From assembly GCA_030762935.1 (NCBI GenBank), contig CM060898.1, positions 102,121,281 through 102,185,280 of the forward strand: 64,000 bases of DNA. Reading direction: 5' to 3'. The stretch comes from Hymenopus coronatus (lineage: Eukaryota; Arthropoda; Insecta; Mantodea; Hymenopodidae). The notes beneath the pieces were generated by a model. That model was not told the DNA's origin and did not search any database. It saw only the letters and a program-made list of their open reading frames with translations. The translations under genes and the position numbers were made by a program. Below, one piece after another: positions 55,205-64,000 of this stretch; positions within the stretch are counted from its first letter, which is position 1, and every line of letters begins with the position of its first letter.

Positions 55205-56015
55205 TGTTAAAGTGATGTTGCTATTTAGCCTTTTTCTCGGTGTTACGCAGGGCCAAAATATATCCGGAAACATTTGACTGTAGCTATTTCTTCTATCTCT
55301 TCTTTTTCTGATCCTCTAATCCACAGTTCAGACTTATTAACCCGTTTCGCTTCATAGATTCCTCCACAGCTGCCTGAGTCTTCCTCATTCTCTCTTCATA
55401 TTCAAGTAATTATATTCCTTTGTATCGGTATTCATATTCCCTTTGTATCTATAACAAAACATGTAATGAAATCATTTATGCAAAAATTTATTATACTCAA
55501 CTTGAAGTGTTTACCAGAATAAAGTTTTGCAAAATAGCTTTTAGAAGTTGTATAAAATAGAGAATGTAATACATCAGATTTTACATCTGTTAAGTCATAA
55601 AAACATATTTTGTATTGGCAATAAATTACAAACTAAACATAATAATGTCACAAACTACACAGGTCAAATGCATACCTAGATCACAAAAGACATCATGAAA
55701 GCTGGTTAAACTTGATTTGCAGAATGGAAAACACAGAAGTGTGACACTAGAGTGCCCTTATGTCTACCACCATACAACCAGTTTCGTTTTAATGTTTATG
55801 GAAATAGGAAACGAGGTCGCATAAGGAGAAAAAGAAGAAAACAACTTATTCAGTGCATTTAAACTGCCTTGAAAATTGAACACATCCTGCTTGATACTAA
55901 TGATAGGGGGAGTTTATATGTTTCTAGTTGCCACAGCTTTTTAAGAGTTTAGATAGGGAGAATAGTAGGAAAAATAAAATGGATAGATAGATAAGAGAGA
56001 TATATATTCGTATAG
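55205..56015. other. Unassigned sequence
   Basis: No recognised feature. Ends with a (GATA)n/(GATG)n run at 55980-56040 that forms the tail of the LINE below. Confidence 0.4.
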
Positions 56016-56017
56016 AT

Positions 56018-56605
56018 AGACAGAGAGATGGATGGATAATTTATTGTCCTTAAAAACCCAAAGTTTATATGACGGGTTACACTTTTCATGCACGAACATT
56101 AAGTATTTTAAATAGGAACTAAAAAAGCAGTAGTAGTACTATTTTATTAAGTTTACATTAATACAATGTTTGCATCACACAGTCACATGGGCGGGTGACC
56201 TAACATGGTGTCTAAAAATACTTGCATTTAAAATATTACCTGCATATATATTTTATATATCTTAATAACATGGGAAATACACACACACACACTTGCACTC
56301 ACAATTACACCACGCATTCATACATATAGATTACTCAAACACCAAATAAGTCTGTACAGTATTTACACAAATATTTTATCTCTTATTGCGCGTACTTCCA
56401 TTAAGTATGTGCCGAGGCTTGGCCAGTTTTGGCTGCTTAGAATCAAATCCCAGAATGCTGTCCTTCGCCTGTTTGAAGCTAAAAATATTTCCGGTAATAA
56501 TTTTTCCCTAACATCCTCCATCTGCACGCAATCTGCCAAAATATGCGTTCAGTCTTCCTGATCCCCACATAGGCAAATCCGCCTACCAGCTTCAAGCTAC
56601 AGGGT
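56018..56605 (-). mobile_element. LINE 3' end of a second LINE family
   Basis: On the minus strand the C-terminus has a CCHC knuckle in CLCGDQED-stop-THILADC, then QMEDVREKLLPEIF and MEVRAIRDKIF with a stop near 56366. A ~330-bp 3' UTR ends AATAAATTATCCATCCATC. Same type of C-terminal knuckle as the LINE at 10324, but different 3' UTR and tail. One in-frame stop lies between the cysteines and the histidine. Confidence 0.75.
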
Positions 56606-56766
56606 AACTCACGGACTCATACACACAAGACCTTTTTCTAAAAAAATATTTTTTGGATACAGGAGGCCCTAAAACGTATATTTCCAGTTAAATTACGTTA
56701 ACGTATTTTTGGGTGGAATGCAATACCTTCTCTATACACTATGTACAAGTACGTGTAGAAAAAGTA
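56603..56766 (+). repeat. Family A fragment, forward, terminal
   Basis: ACCTTTTTCTAAAAAAATATTTTTTGG, GGAGGCCCTAAAACG and the palindrome end GTACGTGTAGAAAAAGT. Confidence 0.75.
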
Positions 56767-56784
56767 AATATATATCTGCATGGC

Positions 56785-57063
56785 TTCATACCGAGATTTC
56801 ACTGGAAATATATGTTTTGAGATCTCCTCAAACAAACAAAAAAAAATAAAAACTTTTAGAAAAATGTCGCATCCTTGGAAGATACTAAACCTAAACACCA
56901 AATTTGGTATTTAACGGTCTTTTCGTTTTTGAGTTATACTGTCCACAGACACACACGGACCTTTTTCTAAAATTATTTTTGGACTCTCATCTCTACATCG
57001 AATTTTTGGGTGGAATACAATACCTTCTCTATACGCTATGTATATAGCACGTGTAGAGAAAGT
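56785..57063 (+). repeat. Family A rearranged fragment (reverse piece joined to forward end)
   Basis: 56785-56865 is reverse (TACCGAGATTTCACTGG, GAAAAATGTCGC) and joins at 56866 to forward sequence (CGCATCCTTGGAAGATAC) running to CGTGTAGAGAAAGT. Confidence 0.65.
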
Positions 57064-57069
57064 AAAAAA

Positions 57070-57650
57070 GCGACTTTCGATATTTTTACTGATTTGTAGT
57101 CAAAATTTCATTTCATTCGAGTGAAATCTGTGTTTCACTTGCTTCCAGGAGTAGATGTGCAAAGTCCCTGATTTCCTTTCCAACCTGTAACAGACACACA
57201 TAGAGGAAGTTACATTGTAAAATGGAAAAATGTTGAAATCACCAGCAGAAACGTGAGGGAGAAATTGGATGAAACTTCGGTCTACCAGTTTGTAGTTTCA
57301 TGAACATGTATGAAGAGAAACCGTTTTAATGCGCCTAATATGGCCAACGCAATTTCTGTTTCCACATCAATAACCTGTTATTTTGGTTCACAGATCTGAG
57401 TAAATGTTTATCGAACGAAGCAAAGTAGAGCATAGAACCAATTTGGACTCTTGAAATGGCAACATCATGAATGATACGCCACATTCAGCGAATGGTCACA
57501 TGCACATAAATAGAAGAACGGGCTGACCAGAATGCCCAAGCTGCACTCATCCCAACAACGCTCTCTTATACTTTCACTTGCCCTCAGGTAGTGCAATCTC
57601 TTTGTGAGGAATTTTAAAGTCAACCTGCAAGTCTGTCTTTAATTGTATCA
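57070..57650. other. Unassigned, apparently single-copy stretch
   Basis: More balanced base composition; no open frame over 60 codons and no shared repeat. Confidence 0.4.
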
Positions 57651-57654
57651 TTCA

Positions 57655-58435
57655 TAAAGGAATTGCATGACTTCCTTTACATCTCTGTAACAAATTATTG
57701 TTAATAAGCGTATTCTTCAATCCACTTCAAGCTAATAAAGATAAACAATAGCAGAACAGAAATAAGAGACACTAAACCGACAGTCAAATGTTATAAAATG
57801 TGGTTGCTATGGATTGAAATCCGTTTCTTTTTGTGGACAGGAGTTTACAAGTTGCCTTATGAGAAAAGTTTTAAGTATTTTAAAACTGAAACCAATAACA
57901 AAGAAAACCTCGAAAACGGTCAACTCCACGAAAAAATGTGTAACTGAATAGTAAGTTTTTGCCTATCTCTTCAGGTTTACCAGTTATGCAAAATTCAGAA
58001 AAATTCATCCAGAATAAAGAGGTCTTCAGATGCTATTCCAAGAAAATTCAAAACATACATTTTATTTATCACGTATATATCTTAAATATATTACAGTTTA
58101 ATCAGAGTCGCTAGAGCTATTTTGAGAAAATCAAACTTTTCGAAAAATTGTCCATGCAAAGGGAAGTTTAGGATGGGGGATTTTCTTGAAAATCTTCATG
58201 TCTCGTCCTTAGAAAATACTGTAAATATCAAGTTTAGTATTTAACTGACTTTTCGTTTTTGAGTTATGTTGCCCACAGAAACACACACACATACGGGAAT
58301 TTTTCTAAAAAATGTTTTTTTCGGATTCAGAGGGTCCCAAAACATGCATTTCCGGTAAAATCTTGGTACCTATCGAATGTTTGATGCAATACAATACCTT
58401 CTCTATACACTATGTACATAGCGTGTAGAGAAAGT
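57655..58435 (+). mobile_element. Family A, forward copy, first of a tandem pair
   Basis: GGAATTGCATGACTTCCTTTAC to GCGTGTAGAGAAAGT, then AAAAA and the next copy's TCTGATGTG. Confidence 0.85.
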
Positions 58436-58440
58436 AAAAA

Positions 58441-58937
58441 TCTGATGTGTTACATTCACACAACTTTCTCTACCTGTTCAGCAAACAAACTATTATTACA
58501 AAAGATTATTCTTCTATATACATCATGCTAAATGAGATAAACATCAACACAATTGATCTTACTAGTTAGTTCCTTATAAGCAGAAGGGAAATAAAGAAAT
58601 ATACCAAGCTATAGCGATAGTCAAATATTTTAAAAGGTGGAGGCTTGTGAACAGTTGAAAATCGGTTTGTATTTCCAGAAAAACAAAAGAGAGACGAAAG
58701 AAAGTAGACCCTGTTTGAGAAGCTTTGAAGCTAAAATTGAAACCAATATCAATTGGCTTTTAACGGTCTTTTCGTTTTTGAGCTATACCGCCCACAGATA
58801 CACACAGACATACACAGACAGACACACACACGGACATTTTTCTAAAAACATGCATTTCCGATGAAATCTTGGTATCAAATTCTGGGTGTATACAATACTT
58901 TCTCTATACACTAGTACATAGTACGTATAGAGAAAGT
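58441..58937 (+). mobile_element. Family A, forward copy with internal deletion, second of a tandem pair
   Basis: TCTGATGTGTTACATTCACAC to CGTATAGAGAAAGT. About 360 bp of the middle (ATATCTCGAAAACGG to the CGCATCC block) is missing. Confidence 0.85.
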
Positions 58938-59074
58938 AAAAATTACAGAGTAAAGGTTCATATGTATTTGTGTATATGTGTGTGCATGTCTGTAAACCGG
59001 GTATCTCAGGATTTGGTACTTTATTCACGCAGCATCACAGAGATTTTAGTTTGACTGTACACACACACAAACAC

Positions 59075-59178
59075 ATCGATTTTAGGATTCATAGGATGAA
59101 ATCTCGGTATGGAATTTTTGGGTGGAATAGAATATCTTCTCTAGCTACTATGTACACTACATCCGTGCTAGAGAAAGT
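59075..59178 (+). repeat. Family A fragment, forward, terminal ~100 bp
   Basis: GAAATCTCGGTATGGAATTTTTGGG, ACTATGTACACTACATCC palindrome and GTGCTAGAGAAAGT. Confidence 0.7.
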
Positions 59179-59185
59179 AAATATA

Positions 59186-59911
59186 CGAGGTACGTCCAGA
59201 AAGTAAGTTCCGTCTGGTGATAAAATTAAATTGTGTATAAATACAGAATAATTATTTATTGCACAAAATTCTTTTCCACATATCTGCCGAAATTTTGCAG
59301 GCATTTGTCATAGCGTGGCACAGGTTTTTGTACACCTTCTTCATAGAAGTTTGCCGCCTGTGTCTTTGGTACCCAACGTGAGCATAGTTTACGAAATTTC
59401 AGTTTTTCGGTAACAATTTCATGAATTAGTGATCGTGAGCTTTGGGGAAATTCCCTAGCGAGAGCACTAATTGTAAACTTGCGGTTTTCCTGGATCTTGT
59501 CATCAATCGCGTGAACCAGTTCTTCTGTAACTAAAGATGGACGCCCACTTCGATCTTCATCGTGCACTTCACTAAGTCCTTCATTGAACTGTCGGACCCT
59601 CTTCTCACCATTAAATCACTCATCGCATTTTGTTCGTAAACTTCGCAAATTTGCCGATAAATTTCAATTGGTTTCACTTTCCTAGCATTCAGAAAACGAA
59701 TCACAGATCTGATTTCACAAGCGGCGGGATTTTAAATCAACACCGACATTGTAAACAAGCACAACAAAGCGTATGTGGCTGACAGCGATCTCAAAATGGC
59801 GCATGTTTCTTCTCCTTGATACAGAGCGTCTACCGCGCATGTGCGGAACTGCGATCGCAGCGCTGCAGCAGAGATAAATTGAAACAGAACTTACCTTTTG
59901 GACGTACCTCG
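59186..59911 (-). mobile_element. Internally deleted mariner with intact ends (726 bp)
   Basis: Terminal inverted repeats of about 30 bp: CGAGGTACGTCCAGAAAG at the left and CTTTTGGACGTACCTCG at the right, flanked by TA (59184-59185 and 59912-59913). It inserted 7 bp past a Family A end. The ends are the best preserved of any DNA transposon here, so it could be mobilised by a transposase encoded elsewhere. Confidence 0.9.
59256..59567 (-). pseudogene. mariner transposase relic with the catalytic core deleted
   Basis: A 103-codon frame contains DEDRSGRPSLVTEELVHAID and KFTISALAREF (second helix-turn-helix region), then LCSRWVPK. It then jumps directly to the C-terminal FYEEGVQKPVPRYDKCLQ. The stretch carrying all three catalytic aspartates is missing. 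More N-terminal sequence lies upstream to about 59740, interrupted by frame shifts. Confidence 0.85.
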
Positions 59912-59913
59912 TA

Positions 59914-60860
59914 TATAGGAGTATTTGGAGATAAATTAAGAACCGCCTCTATGATATTCACAGACAGCAAATAATTGCGCAAAGCACAGAGAATGTTTCA
60001 TTAGAAGTACAGACTGGGCTAAAATCGGAGTAGGGTATGCAGCAATACATCAAAACAGGTACCAAATTCATTAGAGAGGGGCTCGCGTGGATTAGGCTAA
60101 GAGCATGGAGGAGCACGAAAATTTCTGACGAGAATGGTACGAGAATCTGTCCCATTTGCGAGGAGAAAGAGTCGTGGACTCACATCTTGGCAAGATGTAG
60201 GGGTACGGAGGAATGGTGGGAAAAATATTTACCGCGATTCTTTTTACCACCGCAAATGTAGGGCTAGAAGCATGTTGGACGCTACTGGCAGGCACGGAAA
60301 ACATGCATGAGCTAGGTAAAATTATAGTTAAGGCAAGACAGCTGAGATCTGAGGAGGCTGCCAATAGAGAAGGAATAAGATCAACTAAACAAAAGTGACT
60401 ACAATGTTCTACATACACACATACATAAAAAATATATATACACATATATACACATATTATGTCATACTTAGGTCACTGTTGTGTTATGGTTTTATATATT
60501 GTGCATATATTATGTGTATGTATTTCTTTTAAGTGTAATTATCTATTATAAGAGGGTGCGTTTATGAAGGTGTACTCTGTGTTGTAAATTTAAATTGCTC
60601 TATTTGAATAACTTTGTATTTTTATTTTCGGGTTTACTCTTAGTTCTTTATTGTTGTTTTAATATTGCTTTTGATGAGGTATTACTTTTGTCGTTTTATT
60701 TTTGTGTTTACTCTTTTAATTCTTTGTTGTTGTTGTTTTAATATTGTTTTTAGTGAGTATTACAATAGTACGTACGGTCTGTAGACCCGTGCGACTGTTG
60801 AAATTCTATGTATGATATTTTTGATGTCAACAAATACACTTATTTATTCATTCATTCATA
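59914..60860 (+). mobile_element. LINE 3' end, copy C
   Basis: Same family as 10324 and 21842. Coding part from 59945, with AWIRLRAWRSTK, the CCHC knuckle CPICEEKESWTHILARC (about 60148-60200) and, after a frameshift near 60235, GLEACWTLLAGTENM...IRSTKQK with a stop near 60396. 3' UTR with GTACGGTCTGTAGACCCGTGCG and a (TTCA)n tail at 60843-60859. Confidence 0.88.
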
Positions 60861-60922
60861 TAAGAGAGATTAGACTTAATTTTGTTAAAGATATTGTTTC
60901 ATTTTTTGTACGCTCGTATTTG

Positions 60923-60928
<6 letters not shown>

Positions 60929-60976
<48 letters not shown>
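60929..60976. repeat. (TA)n microsatellite
   Basis: About 24 TA units. Confidence 0.95.
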
Positions 60977-60979
<3 letters not shown>

Positions 60980-61408
60980 GAAAACGTGGCGTTTAAATAA
61001 TTATACTTGGAAAATAAGTGTTTATGCACATATTTGTACAAAATTAACACAATTTTATTTTAATAATTAACTAGAAGATATTTTAGTAATGAAATTTTGG
61101 ATAAATTTTGACAAATCATTTTTAAAACTATTTTAGAATTGCAGAACATAACATCTCTGGGTGTACTTCATTATTGAGGTTTCGTAAATATGATATACAA
61201 TATTTAACAAGTTGTGACGAATAGATACTGAGAAATTGGGACGTTGAGTCTCTAATTAATAAGATAGGGTATTCCCATTCCTCTAAAAAAATCTTTACTT
61301 TAAACTTTTCGTATGAAACACAAAAGGTACAAACTGTATTTATAAACATTTAATCAAACCTTGTTTACTTGCAGCTATGTAATTTTGCTTAACGATTTTC
61401 TCCGGGTT
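60980..61408. other. AT-rich unassigned sequence
   Basis: No recognised feature. Confidence 0.4.
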
Positions 61409-61410
61409 TT

Positions 61411-61713
61411 TTAATTTCTCTTGCACGTATGTAAAATGTACATAGTAGGCAGAGAAGCATTGTAACCCACCCAAAAATTCTTACCGATATTTCAGCGAAA
61501 ATGCATGTTTTAGGGTCCTCTGAATCCAAAAACTCATATGGAGATTTCACCGGAAATACATGTTTTGATGCCCCCTGAATACAAAAACAAAGCATTTTTA
61601 GAAACATATTCTTGTGTATTTGTGGTGTGTATGTGTGTGTGTGCGCGCGCGTGTGTCTATGGGCAGCATAGCTGAAAAACGAAAGTCCGTTTGAACAAAA
61701 TTAAGTGGTATTT
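61411..61713 (-). repeat. Family A, reverse, with a duplicated ~75-bp segment
   Basis: Palindrome end (CTTGCACGTATGTAAAATGTACATAG), then the segment GATATTTCAGCGAAAATGCATGTTTTAGGG...GAATCCAAAAAC, and at once a second version GGAGATTTCACCGGAAATACATG...CCCCCTGAATACAAAAAC. A (GT)n/(GC)n stretch lies at 61622-61655. Confidence 0.7.
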
Positions 61714-61788
61714 CACGCCAAATATAGAATTGGACGCTAAGAACCACAGTAGTTAAAGAGCATTCATAAATAAAACTACATTTAATTT
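61714..61788 (+). mobile_element. SINE type 3 fragment, 3' end
   Basis: CCAAATATAGAATTGGACGC, AGAACCACAGTAGTTAAAGAG and CATTCATAAATAAAACTACATTT match the tail of the SINE at 47303 in inverse orientation. It sits between two Family A pieces. Confidence 0.7.
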
Positions 61789-61789
61789 T

Positions 61790-61925
61790 CCCTTCTACTT
61801 GCAAAGAAACAAGGATTAAGAACAACTCTGGCAATGTTTATCTTGATTGGCATGGCGTATATAAAAATAATCCTTTAAGAGGAAGTCTTTATAGAACAGT
61901 TAGAGAAAGTCAGAAAAACATAAGA
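61790..61925 (-). repeat. Family A, reverse, terminal part
   Basis: TTCCCTTCTACTTGCAAAG, GTTTATCTTGATTGGCATG and AGTTAGAGAAAGTCAG...ACATAAGATTTTT. Confidence 0.65.
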
Positions 61926-61929
61926 TTTT

Positions 61930-62433
61930 TAGAAATAGGTCCATGGGTGTCACGCAGATATTCAGGAAAATCTCCTCACCCATAAGTATCCTTTATGTGG
62001 AAAACTTTGTTTTTCTCAAAAAATGACTCAAACGATTTTGATTAAGATACCATATATTAAAATGTATACCTAGAATTTTCTGGGAACAACTTTTGAAGAC
62101 CTCTTCATTTTGCTTAATATAGCATAACTGCTAAACCATAGTAAATAGACAAAATATTACACAAAAATATAGATCTTGTTAAAACACAATTTATGTCGTA
62201 TACATTATTATTGTTGAGTTAACCGTTTTCGGGATATACCTTGTTATTGGTAGAGCTTATCTCAAAGAGGGCCACCTTTCGCTTCATTTCTCTCTCTCCC
62301 TTTCTGTTACTGGCGTTGCAAAGCAAACGGAATTTCAATTATTGTTTCACATAGTAATCAGCATTTAAAGGATTTTACTATAAATTTAGCTTAGTGTATT
62401 CCCAATTTTCTCTTCTACTTACAGAAGTTCTGA
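61930..62433 (-). repeat. Family A, reverse, truncated at both ends
   Basis: CACGCAGATATTCAGGAAAATCTCCTCACCC through GAATTTTCTGGGAAC, ATAACTGCTAAACCATAG to TCTTCTACTTACAGAAG, followed by T5. Confidence 0.75.
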
Positions 62434-62438
62434 TTTTT

Positions 62439-63275
62439 ACTTTCTCTATACGTGCTATGTATATAGTGTATAGAGAAAGTATTGCACTCCACCAAAAAAT
62501 TCAATACCGAGATTTCACCAGAAATATATGTTTTAGGGTCCCCTGTATCAAAAAAAAGTATTTTCAGAAAAAGGTCCGTGTGTGTGTCCATGTGTCTATG
62601 AACACGATAACTCAAAAACGAAAAGTCGGTAAAATACCAAAGTTGGTATTTAAGTTTAGTATCTTTCAGTGATACGACACGAAGATTTTGAGAAAAATCC
62701 CCCCACCCCATACATACTACATGGTACTTTTTACGAAAATTCTGATTTTCTAAAAAATGGCTCTAAACGATTTTGATTAATATGTCGTATATTAAAGATA
62801 TTTACATGACAAATAAAATGTATATTTTGAATTTTCTGGGAATAGCCTCTGAAGACTACTTTATTCTTGGTCAATTTTACGGAATTTTGCATAACTGCTA
62901 AACCGTAAGAGATGGACAAAAACTTACCACACAACAAATGTAGAGCACCTTAAAACACACAATTTATGTTATATACATTTTTTTCGTGGAGTTGATTGTT
63001 TTTGAGATATTCTTTGTTTTTTTTTCAGCTATACAGACATACTTTTCTCATACAGCACTTTGTGAATTCGTGTCCATACAAACAAAGGAACTTCAGTCGC
63101 AGAGCAACCAGCTTTTGACTATCACTTTAACCTATGGTGCCCCCTTATTTCGCTTCTACTAACAAGGAAGCAAGTAATAAGACTATTTCTGCTAATTTTT
63201 GCTCCATTAGATGAAGTAAATAGAATAATCTGTTGCAGTGATATAGAGAAAGTCAAGTGAATGGAACACATCAGA
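62439..63275 (-). mobile_element. Family A, full-length reverse copy (837 bp)
   Basis: ACTTTCTCTATACGTGC to GGAACACATCAGA with TTTTT on both sides (62434-62438, 63276-63280). Very similar to 7280-8110, including shared private features (GTCGCAGAGCAACC, TACTAACAAGGAAGC, CTCCATTAGATGAAG), which suggests a young subfamily. Confidence 0.92.
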
Positions 63276-63284
63276 TTTTTGGTG

Positions 63285-63700
63285 GTTACTACAAATATAA
63301 ATGCTTGTCTACCTACTCAATTGTCCTTTTTCAGGTTAAACACCTCTTTTGGGTATCAGTAGATTTCAAAACACCATTAAAAAGCGATTAGTTTCTTCCA
63401 CCAATTCCCCTACTCATCACTGCTGCTGAAATTAAGATGGAACTTTTCTGGAAAGTGCAGACTCCATAGTTTGAACACCAGTACCTCTATAAAACCTGTT
63501 TTTAGTACATTCCGCACACCACCATCAAGATGAATTCTTACTAAAAAGTCGTTCCCAACAAGGTTGTAACCTAACTGGTCCATGTAGGGGCAAAAAGCCC
63601 AACGTGTAAGTCAAGTTTTAATGAACGTTCGACAGTTTAAACTTCACTCATTTGCAGTTAATGCTATAACTGTGTCATGTTAGGGACAAGCAAAGTATGA
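63285..63700. other. Unassigned sequence
   Basis: No repeat block or coding frame recognised. Confidence 0.4.
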
Positions 63701-63707
63701 AGAAAAA

Positions 63708-63830
63708 TCTTATGTGTTGTTTTCATATGACTTTCTTACAAAAGTTTGTTCTTCTATGAACTTCATACTAATTAAGACAAACATTAATAGAAATGGCCTA
63801 GTTACTAACTCCATTATAGTAGAGAGGGAA
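63708..63830 (+). repeat. Family A fragment, forward, first 120 bp
   Basis: CTTATGTGTTGTTTTCATATGACTTTC, TTCTTCTATGAACTTCATACTAATT and AACATTAATAGAAATGGCC. Confidence 0.65.
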
Positions 63831-64000
63831 AATTAATAGATACATAATTCATTGTTTCTTATAAGCTTGCCCCACTGAGATGTGCATCTTTCTGCAATTA
63901 ATTCCCTTCCCCTTTACCCTTTGATTGACGATACAAAAACTCCAGATATGTATGTATTTCCTTCTCCAAGGGTAAGTTTAAAAATAAACTTCGTTGTATG

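Overview
The window is eukaryotic, AT-rich, non-coding DNA made almost entirely of transposable elements and microsatellites. No host protein gene, exon chain, rRNA or functional tRNA could be supported. The mix of D34D mariner, Tc1, tRNA-derived SINEs with internal A/B boxes, and LINE 3' ends encoding a C-terminal CCHC knuckle with short tandem-repeat tails fits an invertebrate, probably an arthropod. The species cannot be named from the sequence.

About half of the window (roughly 34 kb in some 70 segments) is one dispersed family with no coding capacity, called Family A here. Intact copies are 0.82-0.88 kb. 'Forward' copies (+) begin TCTGATGTG and end GAGAAAGT; 'reverse' copies (-) read the other way. 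Each end carries a hairpin: ATGTG-loop-CACAT at one end, and a long near-palindrome centred on TATGTACATA at the other. ACTTTCTCTA and its complement TAGAGAAAGT sit asymmetrically, terminal at one end and about 20 bp inside the other. Copies lie in A/T runs. This resembles Helentron-associated non-autonomous elements (HINE/DINE-like), but a MITE-like mechanism making short duplications is not excluded. Nested copies give empty-site evidence for the ends, most clearly inside a mariner transposase gene (6833-8845).

Layout: 0-5.4 kb holds Family A, a Tc1 element and a SINE cluster. 5.7-10 kb holds Family A and the split mariner. 10-13 kb holds SINE, LINE tail, (ATT)n and SINE. 13-21.6 kb is mostly Family A with a fold-back element. 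21.8-27.9 kb holds a LINE tail, self-nested Family A, a SINE and a tandem duplication. 27.9-34.9 kb is a dense nest of Family A, SINE-in-SINE and a second fold-back copy. 35-36.4 kb is plain AT-rich DNA. 37.3-51.9 kb holds Family A head-to-tail arrays, nests and a 71-bp tandem array. 52-60.9 kb holds a SINE, decayed mariner, nested Family A, two LINE tails and an internally deleted mariner. 61-64 kb holds Family A and plain sequence.

Nothing here looks autonomous: every transposase or reverse-transcriptase remnant is frameshifted, truncated or internally deleted. The interest lies in the Family A structure and its self-nesting, and in a 190-bp fold-back retroposon with a hammerhead-ribozyme-like core.
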